A stretch of DNA of 64,000 nucleotides from Epiperipatus broadwayi (GCA_028023455.1 JAQFVV010012422.1:8656337-8720336), one strand, 5' to 3'. Positions 49,380-60,661 are shown, counted from the stretch's first letter. Numbers and translations are program-made. Notes: generated by a model not told the origin, from the sequence alone.

Positions 49380-51465
49380 TGAAACAATTTACACCGTCAT
49401 CAGTGTATGTTTACATTTAAAATATTTTAACTCAGCTGAATTCAAACCTTTATCCTTATCAAACCCATTTTTCTATAGTTATTCTTTCTGAGGGTGAATT
49501 TTTACAGTGACGCATGTATTACTAACGGCCCTTCCCATACGAAGTTTTCCCGAAAACAAATCGAGTCATTCACCCCTTATAAAAAGTTTTCCCGAATTTT
49601 GGGTCATTCAAATTGGTAAGTGAAGCAACTGACAGCAGAACACATACATATCAGGTAATGAAATTGAACCCTCCAAGCTTTAATGTAACTTTTAATTAGA
49701 CCTCTACGTTTATGGACAACATATATATATATTTTTTTTTGTTCGTTGCCAAGCGCCAATCTTGTTATATACAAGAATCATAGGGCCTATTAAATATTTA
49801 TTTGATTCAGCCTTTTAATTAGTTGCCTGTCTTAATGCTCAGGGGTGGTAGCGCCTTGCGCTGGAGAAGAAACGAAGGTGAACGAAATTTCAAATCAATT
49901 CTCTCTATATCTTTCTATTCTCTTTTATTCCCCATTAAAATTTAAACTAAACCTCTTACAATCCTCATATACCTTCCTATCTCATCTGTCTCGTTATAAA
50001 TTATCGTTAAATTCACACCAGCACGCACATGTATAAGATTTCGGAACTTATAAATTCTATAATGTGTATCGCACTAAATCAATAATTTAATTACAGATCT
50101 ACTATTACTTATTCAAAAAACACAATCAATAAATGGCACACATATACATATAATAAATATTTTTAATGAATTATTATTAAGGAGAAGACAATAAAAAAAA
50201 TTAATAATACAGGTATATTACGAAATATTCTCGCAATTAGGTTGGATTAACTTTAAAAATTTAAAATGGCATAATAAGTGTATATTTACCGGTATAGTAT
50301 AATTTGAATAACTGGCGTATGTGTTTCCGAGTGCACTCGCAAAACGATTCCAGGGATCCTACCTAGGCAAATATGGCATCCATCGCTTCCACTTCACATT
50401 TCTTTCCTTTAGTCCCTCTAAAGTGGCGTATTCAATCTTCTGTTCCTTATTCTTTCAGCTTAATTCCAGAATGGCATACGATCTACACTGGATTCAAATA
50501 GCTTTAGTTATGTAGGGCAGTTGGAGATGTTGACTGTGGGATATATTTACGTGGCATATTAAAATGGCTGGAGTCCGAACACGACCAAGAACGATGGTGA
50601 TTCTACCCCATGCGATCCATGAGGTCACTCATATATGTAGTTCAGTTTGCACAACTTACTGCTCCAACTTTCCACTTTTCAGCTAATGTAACAGCTTTTC
50701 CTAATAAATTATCTTCAATAAAAATTTAGAATATCTGCACTCCTTACGCGTCAGACTAGCAGAGCTCAACTGTCCGTTCTTTTCAAATTAATCAATCAAT
50801 CCCAGTTGCCTCCATCCTGATCGCTGGTATTCCTTTGTTTCAAAAATAGATTTTTTTATAAAAATGTCAAACAAAAGGAAAACCACTTAGCGATCTTGAC
50901 TTTTACTTATCTCTCTTTTTTCTTTTAAATTCCTGAACTTTTAATTACAAATCCTTTTGTGAACTTTAACCAAACAAAAGAGATCGAAAATAGTTCAATA
51001 ACTAATGGCATTCCATGTTCATATTTCTTTCTTTTTGATTTTTAATCAAAATTATTTCTGAAAAATCCATTTAATTAAAACAAACACACAAAAAAAATAT
51101 ATCCATTCAAGCAGTTGGATTTTGCTTTCTTTATTTTTCTTTCTTTTTATTGAACAATGCGATCCATTTGGCCAATTCATTCAGGAAGTTTATACTTACA
51201 AAAGAAATTTTTCTTTTACCTGCTTTAAAGTCTTTTAAATTTCAACTTTCTTGTTCTCAACAATAATATTTACCTACATATACGTATGCCACTCATAATA
51301 TATGCCCACACCCCTCGTTCCAGCAAATACACGTGCGCTTGGTATGTGCGACTTTTACAAATAATTATATAATACTAATAATATATAAATAAATAAAAAA
51401 AATTATCTACAAACTACATTTTCATTCCCTTTTTGTAACAGGGTTTGAACCCAGTTCCTGTTACA
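49380..51465 (-). repeat. 3' LTR (2086 bp) of the gag-only element
   Basis: Plus-strand start TGAAACAATTTACAC, end CAGTTCCTGTTACA. Nearly co-linear with 52920-54997. The last 32 bases (51434-51465) form an inverted repeat, TGTAACAGG against CCTGTTACA. Small open frames in it (49845-50036, 50321-50515) recur in the other LTR only in part and are not supported as genes. Confidence 0.9.
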
Positions 51466-51480
51466 ATGCCCCCCTGTTGG
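51466..51480 (-). other. Polypurine tract
   Basis: The minus strand reads CCAACAGGGGGGCAT immediately before the 3' LTR starts TGTAACAGG. A G-rich tract at this place is the expected plus-strand primer of an LTR element. Confidence 0.7.
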
Positions 51481-51613
51481 AAAGACTTCAAAATGAGGTT
51501 TATTTCGTTTTGAAGGCTACCAAAGAAAAAAAACAATTGACCCTAACCCTTTCCTATATGTACATGCCTTTTCCCTTCCCTTCTGTTCAACATAAACTTC
51601 ATTTTACTATTTG

Positions 51614-52573
51614 CTATGGCTTTTGGCGGTTAGAATCCTTTCCCTGATCATCGTTTTTCCATTTGCCTCGATCTATAGGTTTATCCTGTTCGCTTTCACT
51701 CATATCTATAGCGCTTAACATCTTGGCCACCTCTTCAATCGATGATCTCCCATTTCCTATCAGCATCTGTTCGATCCTTGTTGGCAAATTGTGCCTGATG
51801 ATTCTAATTATGTGCTGCTCCGTCATATTGCATTCGTCCAAGGTTCGCAATTTAGCCACTTGTCGCCGAAAAAATTGCGTGTAGTTCTCTTGCCCATTTA
51901 CTCTATATTTTTCCTGCATTATATGTTATCTAACGACCTCTTGCCGCTCTTCCGACCAAAACGTTTCACACACAGCTTCCATATACTCTTTAAACGTTCG
52001 AGGTTGGCAAAATAGAGACTCCCACCATGACAACGCACTCCGTACCAAGTTGCTACACGCTATTATTACCTTGTTCCCTTCTCACATTTCATTTACGTTA
52101 AAGTATCTCTGTAGGCTCTTGAGCTCTACTGGTGCCTCTTCTATTTAACCGGAGAATGAACGGATCTTAAGGAATTGGTTAACATTTGTCTGGCTACCTA
52201 TCCCTTTCTCCATGATTTGCTGCTCTTCCCTTATCTTCTCTCCTATTATGACTCGGCCCGTCTTAATTTCATTTTCCTCTGTATTTTCCTCTACTTCTAA
52301 TTTCTCTGTCGCTTGCTTTTCACTCTCCCCCACCTCTGCCTTACTGCTTCCTATTTCTTCACGCAACTTTTTCTCCAATTCTGCCAAACCCTTTTCATTT
52401 TCTATCTGCATCTCTGATAACCTTTCGTTCATTTCTACCTTTACCTCCCTTATTTCTTTTCATAACCTTTCTTCCATTTCTCATAACATTACCATGATCT
52501 GTTTAAACATGTCCATTTCCTTTCCCTTGTCCGACGTTTCTGAATCCATGTTGCTCTGTGACCTAGTTTTCAT
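51614..52573 (-). pseudogene. Gag frame with five in-frame stops
   Basis: One continuous minus-strand frame of 319 codons from the ATG at 52573 to the stop at 51614, with no frameshift. It is interrupted by stops at 52481-52483 (TGA), 52460-52462 (TGA), 52145-52147 (TAA), 52082-52084 (TGA) and 51926-51928 (TAA). The N-terminal third is charged and coiled-coil-like (ELEKKLREEIG). The middle has the retrotransposon gag pattern (LVRSALSWWESLF, FKEYMEAVCETFW). The C-terminal part continues it (YTQFFRRQVAKLRTLDEC). It ends in a Lys/Asp-rich tail without a CCHC zinc knuckle, unlike most gypsy Gag proteins. Plus-strand frames here are shadows. Confidence 0.8.
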
Positions 52574-52900
52574 CCGATTTTAATTTTATATTATTTTTGT
52601 TTAATGCGATTAACAATACGTGCCGGGTTCAATGTCCCAGCCCCCAACCATTTCTCTACATAGTATTTATTATTTTTCCTTTTTTTTTGTTTTTGCCCTA
52701 TTTGTCTATCTACCATTAAATTCTATTATTATTTTTCTCTTCCCAGAAAAAAATATTTAGCTGAACAGCACTAATTTTTACACTTAAAAAAAAAACTACA
52801 TTTCCTCTCTTTTTTTAAAAAAAAATATTTACTCCCTTTGATTTATGCGCTCTCTATATCCTTCAGCTGCATTCACCCTATCACTCTCCGTTCTTCAAAA

Positions 52901-52918
52901 GCCCCATGTTGGGCGCCA
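52901..52918 (-). other. tRNA-Lys-type primer binding site
   Basis: The minus strand TGGCGCCCAACATGGGGC begins one base inside the 5' LTR. It matches the tRNA-Lys1,2 primer site (TGGCGCCCAACGTGGGGC) at 17 of 18 positions. This fixes the element's direction as minus. Confidence 0.9.
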
Positions 52919-52919
52919 A

Positions 52920-54997
52920 TGAAACAATTTACACTGACATCAGTGTATGTTTACGTTTAAAATATTTTAACTCAGCTGAATTCAAACCTTTATCCTTATC
53001 AAACCCACTTTTCTACAGTTATTCTTTCTGAGGGTGAATTGTTACAGTGACGCATGTATTACTAACGGTCCTTCCCATACGAAGTTTTCCCGGAAACAAA
53101 TCGAGTCATTCACCCCTTATAAAAAGTTTTCCCGAACTTTGGGTCATTCAAAGGGGTAGTGAAGCAACCGACAGCAGAACACATACATATCAGGTAATGA
53201 AATTGAACCCTCCCAGCTTTAACATAACTTTTAATTAGACTTCTACGTTTATGGACAACGTATATTTTTTTTTGTTCGTTGCCAAGCACCAATCTCGTTA
53301 TATACAAGAATCGTAGGGCCTATTAAATATTTATTTGATTCAGCCTTTTAATTAGTTGCCCGTCTTAATGCTCAGGGGTGGTAGCGCCTTGCACCGGAGA
53401 AGAAACGAAGGTGAACGAAATTTCAAATCAATTTCTCTCTATATCTTTCTATTCTCTTTTATTCCCCATTAAAATTTAAACTAAACCTCTTACAATCCTC
53501 ATATACCTTTCTATCTCATCTGTCTCGTTATAAATTATCGTTAAATTCACACCAGCACGCACGTGTATAAGATTTCGGAACTTATAAATTCTATAACGTG
53601 TATCGCACTAAATCAATAATTTAATTACAGATCTACTATACTTATTCAAAAAACACAATCAATAAATGGCACACATATACATATAATAAATATTTTTAAT
53701 GAATTATTATTAAGGAGAAGACAATAAAAAAAAATTAATAATACAGGTATATTACGAAATATTCTCGCAATTAGGTTGGATTAACTTTAAACATTTAAAA
53801 TGGCATAATAAGTGTATATTTACCGATATAGTATAATTTGAATAACTGGCGTATGTATTTCCGAGTGCACTCGCAAAACGATTCCAAGGATCCTACTTAG
53901 GCAAATATGGCGTCCATCGCTTCCACTTCACATTTCTTTCCTTTAGTCCCTCTAAAGTGGCGTATTCAATCTTCTGTTCCTTATTCTTTCGGCTTAATTC
54001 CAGAATGGCATACGATCTACACTGGATTCAAATAGCTTTAGTTATGTAGGGCAGTTGGAGATGTTGTGTGTGGGATATATTTATGTGGCATATTAAAATG
54101 GCTGGAGTCAGAACACCGACCAAGCACGATGGTGATTCTACCCCATGCGATCCATGAGGTCACTCATATATGTAGTTCAGTTTGCACAACTTACTGCTCC
54201 AACTTTCCACTTTTCAGCTAATGTAACAGCTTTTCCTAATAAATTTTCTTCAATAAAAATTTAGAATATCTGCACTCCTTATGCGTCAGACTAGCAGAGC
54301 TCAACTGTCCGTTCTTTTCAAATTAATTAATCAATCCCAGTTGCCTCCATCCTGATCGCTGGTATTCCTTTGTTTCAAAAATAGATTTTTTTATAAAAAT
54401 GTCAAACAAAAGGAAAACCACTTAGCGATCTTGACTTTTACTTATCTCTCTTTTTTCTTTTAAATTCCTGAACTTTTAATTACAAATCCTTTTGTCAACT
54501 TTAACCAAACAAAAGAGATCGAAAATAGTTCAATAACTAATGGCATTCCATGTTCATATTTCTTTCTTTTTGATTTTTAATCAAAATTATTTCTGAAAAA
54601 TCCATTTAATTAAAACAACACACAAAAAAAATATATCCATTCAAGCAGTTGGATTTTGCTTTCTTTATTTTTCTTTTTTTTATTGAACAATGCGATCCGT
54701 TTGGCCAATTCATTCAGGAAGTTTATACTTACAAAAGAAATTTTTCTTTTACCTGCTTTAAAGTCTTCTAAATTTCTACTTTCTTGTTCTCAACAATAAT
54801 ATTTACCTACATATATGTATGCCACTCATAATATATGCCCACACCCCTCGTTCCAGCAAATGCATGTGCGCTTGGTATGCGCGACTTTTACAAATAATTA
54901 TATACTACTAATAATATATAAATAATTAAAAAAATTATCTACAAACTACATTTTCATTCCCTTTTTGTAACAGGGTTTGAATCCAGTTCCTGTTACA
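52920..54997 (-). repeat. 5' LTR (2078 bp) of the gag-only element
   Basis: Co-linear with 49380-51465. Many of the differences are C/T or G/A changes. Ends with the same 32-bp inverted repeat (54966-54997). Confidence 0.9.
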
Positions 54998-55236
54998 GTA
55001 GTTAAAAAAAGTTTGTCTTGTATTAATTTTTTCTAAATATTTTAAATTTTTCATTAGTCATACTTTGTTTGCTTATTTTTTAATGCAAATTTTAAAATAA
55101 TATTTCCTCGTTGCCTTGCTTTTATGCGAATTCTGAAAATTACAGACCCTATCCCCCATTTTTCAAGGTAAGTTAAGTCTGTTTTTGTGCAATTTTTTTT
55201 TATGCGGGTTTAACCACATAAAACGAGACCCAGGTG
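54998..55236 (+). mobile_element. Tigger/pogo-like element, copy 4, right part
   Basis: Continues copy 4 after the nested LTR element and ends ACGAGACCCAGGTG followed by TA (55237-55238). Together with 48653-49379 the original element was about 960 bp. Confidence 0.8.
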
Positions 55237-55248
55237 TATATGTATTCC

Positions 55249-55842
55249 TATCATACCATTTCCAACCTTCTTATACACTTAACAATACTATTTTTTATAG
55301 CAAAACTTTATTCTTACAATTTCAAATGTCCTGCAGTCATCACCAGAGCTATAATATCCAAATATATAATCATACAATTAATACATTTTATACACATATT
55401 TATATACATAATCAAAACATATATCTTAATGTGACCATTATAAATAATTATTTTCCATTTTATTATTCTACTCTTAACTAATTATATTTTTTTATTTATA
55501 TTATGTTATTATTAAATTATTCTAAATCTATTTATTATAATTTTATAATTTTAATTTTTTAAACTTTAATTATTATTATCTTTTACTTATATTTTTTAAT
55601 TACTTCTAAACTTTTTTATTTTTATAAATAAAAAAATAAAATTAGTTAAGGGCAGAATAATAAAATGGAAAATAATTATTTATAATGGTCAAGTTAAGGT
55701 GTATGTTTTGATTATGTATATAAATATATGTATAAATAAGTAGCTCTGATAATGACTGCAGGACAATCAAAACTGTAAGAATAGTTTTGGTATAAAAAAT
55801 AATAATATTGTTTTAAGTGTATAAGAAGGATGGAAATGATAT
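55249..55842. mobile_element. Long foldback element with module in both arms
   Basis: Left arm (55249 to about 55486) and right arm (about 55637-55842) are inverted copies: TCATACCATTTCCAACCTTC against GAAGGATGGAAATGA, and AATAATTATTTTCCATTTTA against its complement. Both arms carry the CTCTGATGATGACTGCAGGAC...AAAC module (55319-55348 minus, 55744-55773 plus). It starts within about 10 bp of the Tigger-like right end. Confidence 0.75.
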
Positions 55843-57099
55843 ATGTAAATATAGAAATCAATACATAAGAAAAGGAGGAAGAAGAAGAAAATTGTATATG
55901 TATTCCTAATGACAACACATTTATTTTAAATTTTAGCAAAAAAAAATTAATGAAAATTTTTAATTTTATATGTAGCAGTAATGTTAGCAGTATCTTACAA
56001 CACTCCTTATAAATTAAATTTGAATGATTCATTGAATATTTATTTTGATAATTCAGTGTTACATATATAAAACTAAAAAGTAGAAACTAAAAATAAAAAA
56101 ATTTAAAGAAACATTTTTATTCACATGAACGCACTAAAAAAATAACAAAATATATTTTCTTCAGCTTTCACAAATAAAAGTGGGGGATTTTAAACTTAAA
56201 AAGAGTCTTAGTTCCATCTTCTAACAATTTTTATACATTTCTTATCAAGAAATAATTACAATTTAACATTATTAATTTATTATTCATCATTTATATATTG
56301 TACCGCTAGTCCAGCGCTACATGTTGTAATAATTTTGTCTAAAGTTATTAAAATAAAAATCTTCATAGATAACGCAAAAGTTTTAAAATTAATTAATGAA
56401 TAATAAAATCACTGCAGAGTAAGTTGTCAGTAAATGTTTGAATTAAAACCATCTCCTTTGAAGAAATAATTTATAGAAGTTGGAAGTTTCTTTTTATTAG
56501 TTTAAAACAAAACATAGTTTGCTAAAAGACAATTCATAAAGTTTTACGAATTAAAGAGTAATTAGAGGGGGTAGAAAATTTAACTTAGCAAAAATTAAAC
56601 TTTTGAATAAGTTAAGAAAAGTGGTATTTAGAAAGTTAAAGAATTTTATTGAAAGAAAATGCAGTTAGCCCGAGGGGGAATGTAGCTTAGAAAAATTAAA
56701 CTATTAAAAAAAAAAAAGAGCAATCTTAAAAACTAAAATCTCTTTCCATTTATTTTACGAATAAGGGATACGTGACTACAGAGTGATTTTAAATATAAAG
56801 AAAATAAATGTATGTGTGTAAATAAAATATGAAAGTTAAATATTAGAATAAATAAAGGAAAACGCATAATATAAATTTTAAAACTCAAAGATTGCTTAAT
56901 AGATAAGCTGCATAAGAATGGGATTAGCAATGGCTCCTAATTAATTAATTAAAATCCATAAACAACAATGAAAATAATTAGTGGATTTAAAATTAATTAA
57001 AAGACAAGAAGATGGCATCACGTAAATAGGACTGAAAATTTCGTCATTTAGTCATTCATGTATCTAGATTCAATCACCTATTAGACTTTTATTTTTTAA

Positions 57100-57490
57100 T
57101 GCTAAGCCATGCTAAGCAGAAGTTGGAACATGTAACCAGCCTTCATCTGCAAGAACATCAGCAATCTGCTCGATAGAAGCCATGCCCGCCTAATAATTTG
57201 AAGCCGCCAAGAATGTCTAACTACCTGAAGTAAGAAGTAGCCTGGAACCGCAATCGTCAGGACTACTTCTTGTAATTAACTGGCACCTGAAATTTACTTC
57301 AAAACAAATAAAGTACTTTGAATAACAGGGTTTGAATTCAGCAGTCGAGAAGTCTATAATCTGTAAATATGGCTGTAGGTTATACTTTGTGTAATCTCAG
57401 TCTGGCTACAGGTACCTCTGGTATTGTGCTTCTCTGCCTGAGGGACCGGTGTGATGCAATACTTAAATTGCAGCTGGAGTAGATCAAATT
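57100..57490. other. Less A+T-rich island of unknown origin
   Basis: Visibly richer in G+C than its surroundings. All six frames I read carry stops. It contains TAACAGGGTTTGAATTCAG (57323-57341), resembling the TAACAGGGTTTGAACCCAG end of the 2.08 kb LTR, so a diverged LTR fragment is one possibility. No function assigned. Confidence 0.4.
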
Positions 57491-57665
57491 TATAATAAAT
57501 GATTGTGTCACATTTTATATATAAAAGAAGTCAACAATATAGTTTTTTATTGAAGAGAGAAAAAAAAAATTTATTATATATTCTATAATTTTTTTTATTC
57601 AATCTATCTCCCACCCAGTTCAATATAAAAGCATATACAATATCAAACAAAATAAATATAATATT

Positions 57666-57861
57666 CAAAATATTCTAAAATAACAGTACAAAATTTAAAT
57701 ATGCATATATAAAATTAAATATAAAATCTTCGCTATATTACTGCATTTTACGACATTTTAAGTATTGCTAATTAAGATGGCATAAAATGGCAGAAGCTGG
57801 CTATAGCAAAGATTTTATATAGACACATTCAAATTTTGTAGTGTTATTTTAGAATATTTTG
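57666..57861. repeat. Palindromic element, about 196 bp
   Basis: CAAAATATTCTAAAATAACA and TGTTATTTTAGAATATTTTG form the outer arms; TATAAAATCTTCGCTATA and TATAGCAAAGATTTTATATA form inner arms; CATTTTACGACATTTTA and TAAAATGGCAG are weakly complementary near the loop. Confidence 0.65.
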
Positions 57862-59080
57862 ATTATAAAAGTATATAAATATAACTTCTATAAACTTATT
57901 TATGGAACAACTAAGCCTAAAAATGTTACTACGAGAATTCACACATCAAATTCCTAAAGAATCATTTAATCCTAAAAAATAATTCTTTGGGAATTTAACT
58001 TGCAAATGATTGGAGTTTATTCATAGGCTTATCAAAATCATTAAAATTTAATTTCTATTCATGTAAAGTAAACTAAAAATATTTTTAAACAAATATGTCT
58101 CATAGTTTTATTTGTGAAAGCTGGGAAAAAAATTTTTTTTAAATTATTATTGCATTTATATGAATAAAAATGTTTAATTGTTTTTATAATTAATTTTTAA
58201 ATTTATATAAAAATACTACAGCACAGTTATTACTGCTACAGTTAATATAGTTACATTATGGAAGTGTTCTGCATGATAAAATTAAAATCTAAGTGTCATA
58301 ATCACTTTTAAATGACTTTGTGCATTTTTTTTTTTTTTTGTTGGTTCGAATATTCGTGATCTTCTGAATACACATATTCTACAATAATCAAACATGAAAC
58401 TGAGAATTTACTTTGAAAAATAACAAGAGTAAGTATCCTTTGAATAAACAATATAACATGTAACATATCTAATTATAAAATTAATACATTATAGTTATAT
58501 CTTATAATATTACGAATGAGAGCATTTAAGTGCCCTCTATAAGATTATGTGAAAATATTAAACATTACTATGTATATAAATGTCAATTTCAGAATTGAAA
58601 CTAGGAACAAACAAAATTCGTGGGACTAATTTCAGCGAATTCCATCAGTAAATGCCTAAATATCACAATAATAAATGATAATAGATTTGAATTTTAAACA
58701 CATTTAAGCAATTTTATTGGTTTTATTTTAAAGTGTAAAAAATAAAATGCAGTCAGTTATTAAATGTGATTTCTTTCAATAATCTTGAAGTACAAAAATA
58801 ATTATATACTGGACAAACAAAAGTAATAAATTACATTTTTTTTTTAAACTTTAGTATTAAAATATGTATATATGTAAAAAAGATCTTATTTTATTTATGA
58901 AATTCACAATTAGTAATATGTTGTTTTTTCCACAAATAATAAGCACATATGCAAGCTTATTGTAATTAAATAAAAAAATAATTTCATTTTGATTCTTGTA
59001 TTGTTATAGAGTTCACAGAGAATGCTTAAGTTTGTTCATTCATATATATATACACAAAAATTATATAAATATAAACTTAC

Positions 59081-59173
59081 TTTAAGATCTAATAAGTCTA
59101 CAAAAGTGTAATAGTATAAAGATAAAGACTTCATTATATCTTGTTTGATAGCTGCTACAGACTGCAACTGACC
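59081..59173 (-). CDS. NCKAP1: NCKAP1 exon (GQLQ...DLLDLK)
   Basis: 93 bp, 31 codons, phase 0/0. The translation contains IKQDIMKSLSLYYYTFVDLL, matching the family segment human KSEILKNLALYYFTFVDVM and fly KAEIIKSLSLYYHTFVDLL. The donor is GTAAGT; the acceptor follows a long pyrimidine run. A pogo-like transposon begins only about 190 bp upstream of this exon (59363). Confidence 0.95.
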
Positions 59174-59362
59174 CTAAAAAAAAAAAAAGTATTTCCATAT
59201 AATTTATTTAACCAATCAAAACTGTATTACATTCACACACTTATGTCCTTCAATAAAAACATTTTACATTTGGTAATAAGTAATCACAAACTTGAATGAG
59301 TATTGATATTTAAAACTTCACCATAAAACAATAAACTTATATCAATAAGATTAACGAAAGTA

Positions 59363-60661
59363 CACCTAATTCTCTTTCTACATGAATTTTTTTTTGCACA
59401 ATTTTTAAATAACACGAGTTTAAAATATATATACATTTTTTTTTTCCTACATGAGTTATTTTAAAATAACACAATTAGTAAAAAGAAAAAAAACATTACT
59501 TTGGGATTAGAGCTGCTGTGACATATTCATGATTGGAACGAAGAAACAAACGTTATTGTATGAAATGCTTAAAAAAAAAATCATCTTACATTCTCAAAGT
59601 AATTCTTAGATTATCTTGTTATTAAACATTTTTATTTAATTTTAAATAATTTCATTTAAAATAATTTATTTTCCTTTTTAGAAAATTGTAAATGTCTTTA
59701 ATTCAGTGTTTATTTACAGATTTTCTTCTAAGTTAGAGTTCATCACAATTATGTCACAAAATTTAAAAAAAAAAATTATGTCTGTTAATATCATCCAATT
59801 TTAAAAAAAAGTTTCATCTCTTTATCTCCCATTATTTTAAAAACGAAAATTCCTTTTTCGGCAATATTCCTGCAAATGGAGAAATTTGTTTGTCTGTGTT
59901 GTAATGTTTTTGTTGTCTTGTTTTGAAAAGAAAATACTTTTTGGTATTGATGCTTTGTTTGCATTTAATTAATTAAATTGTTTAAATTTATATTTGTTAA
60001 TTTTGCTAAAAATTAATAAATAATATGTTTTACATTGCAAGTTTTAGTGATAGCAATGGTATATCAATCATGAGCAAATGTATGCATTTATTGTCAGATA
60101 ATGACAGCAAATATAATCTTAGGTACTTTCTGTTTTACAGACAAGCAAGATATCACCCATATTTTTGATAAATGTACAATTCCAGAGACCTATATTTTCC
60201 CTTTTTGAACATGTTAGTTATTATATTTAAAAAAAATTGATACATTAAATGAAATAAAAGTAATTAATTCCAACAGATTGCATTAACATTCTTTATTTCA
60301 TTTTTTTTTTTTTTTTTTACTTATAACATGAAAATGATGATCCACTTGGAAGTTTAAAGTTTTTGATGACTTGTGTAGAGAAACCAATGAGTGTTTCATT
60401 GTGTTATCACTTTTAAGTTTTTTATTTTTCAAATGAAATTTATGTTCCTATAACTCACTTTTTATTTAAGATCTGATAGCACAAAAAAAATCTAACATTC
60501 TAACAAAATTTTTCATATGATTTGTTTAATTATTTTCATTGATTTCTTAGGTGTAGAATCAATCTCCTTATTTCCCATATATACAATGTATTTTGTAACA
60601 TGAATTTCTTTTACATATAATTTTTGGGAACCAATCAACTGTGTGAAAAGAGAATTAGGTG
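59363..60661. mobile_element. Second pogo/Tigger-like element family, 1.3 kb
   Basis: TA at both ends (59361-59362, 60662-60663) and terminal repeats CACCTAATTCTCTTT against AAAGAGAATTAGGTG. The end layout parallels the CACCTGGGTCTC family but the sequence is distinct. The interior is A+T-rich with no transposase recognised. Confidence 0.7.

Larger units (their letters stand above)
49380..54997 (-). mobile_element. Gag-only LTR retrotransposon with 2.08 kb LTRs, nested in a Tigger-like element
   Basis: 5618 bp, flanked by GTAG (49376-49379 and 54998-55001). LTRs 49380-51465 and 52920-54997 begin TG and end CA in either reading; the internal part is only 1454 bp. On the minus strand the order is 5' LTR, tRNA-Lys-type primer site (52901-52918), gag frame (51614-52573), purine tract and 3' LTR. 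There is no room for protease, RT or integrase, so it depended on another element for mobility, as in large-LTR non-autonomous (TR-GAG/LARD-like) elements. The LTRs differ at about 7 sites in the first 165 bp I compared, so it is not brand new. Confidence 0.9.
56105..58175. mobile_element. Large foldback-type element (family FB-A), about 2.1 kb
   Basis: Left arm 56105-56170 (AAACATTTTTATTCACATGA, TTCTTCAGCTTTCACAAATA) is complementary to the right arm at about 58095-58175 (TTATTTGTGAAAGCTG, TTATATGAATAAAAATG). The arms match copies 41531-41790 and 46404-46770, but here they enclose about 1.9 kb, including a palindrome (57666-57861) and a less A+T-rich stretch (57100-57490). It could be the longer parent form or two neighbouring half-copies. 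Confidence 0.5.
35844..59080 (-). other. NCKAP1 intron, 23.2 kb
   Basis: The largest intron and the main transposon sink: Penelope-like, hAT, Tigger-like, foldback and LTR elements listed separately. The stretch 36000-39400 is A+T-rich with no feature I can support beyond weak hairpins. 47000-48600 is similarly empty. No coding exon of NCKAP1 or another gene was recognised. Confidence 0.75.

Noticed and set aside
52212-52583. 123-codon plus-strand frame
   Set aside because: Shadow of the Gag coiled-coil region; its Ser/Phe-rich composition is the complement of a Glu/Lys-rich frame.
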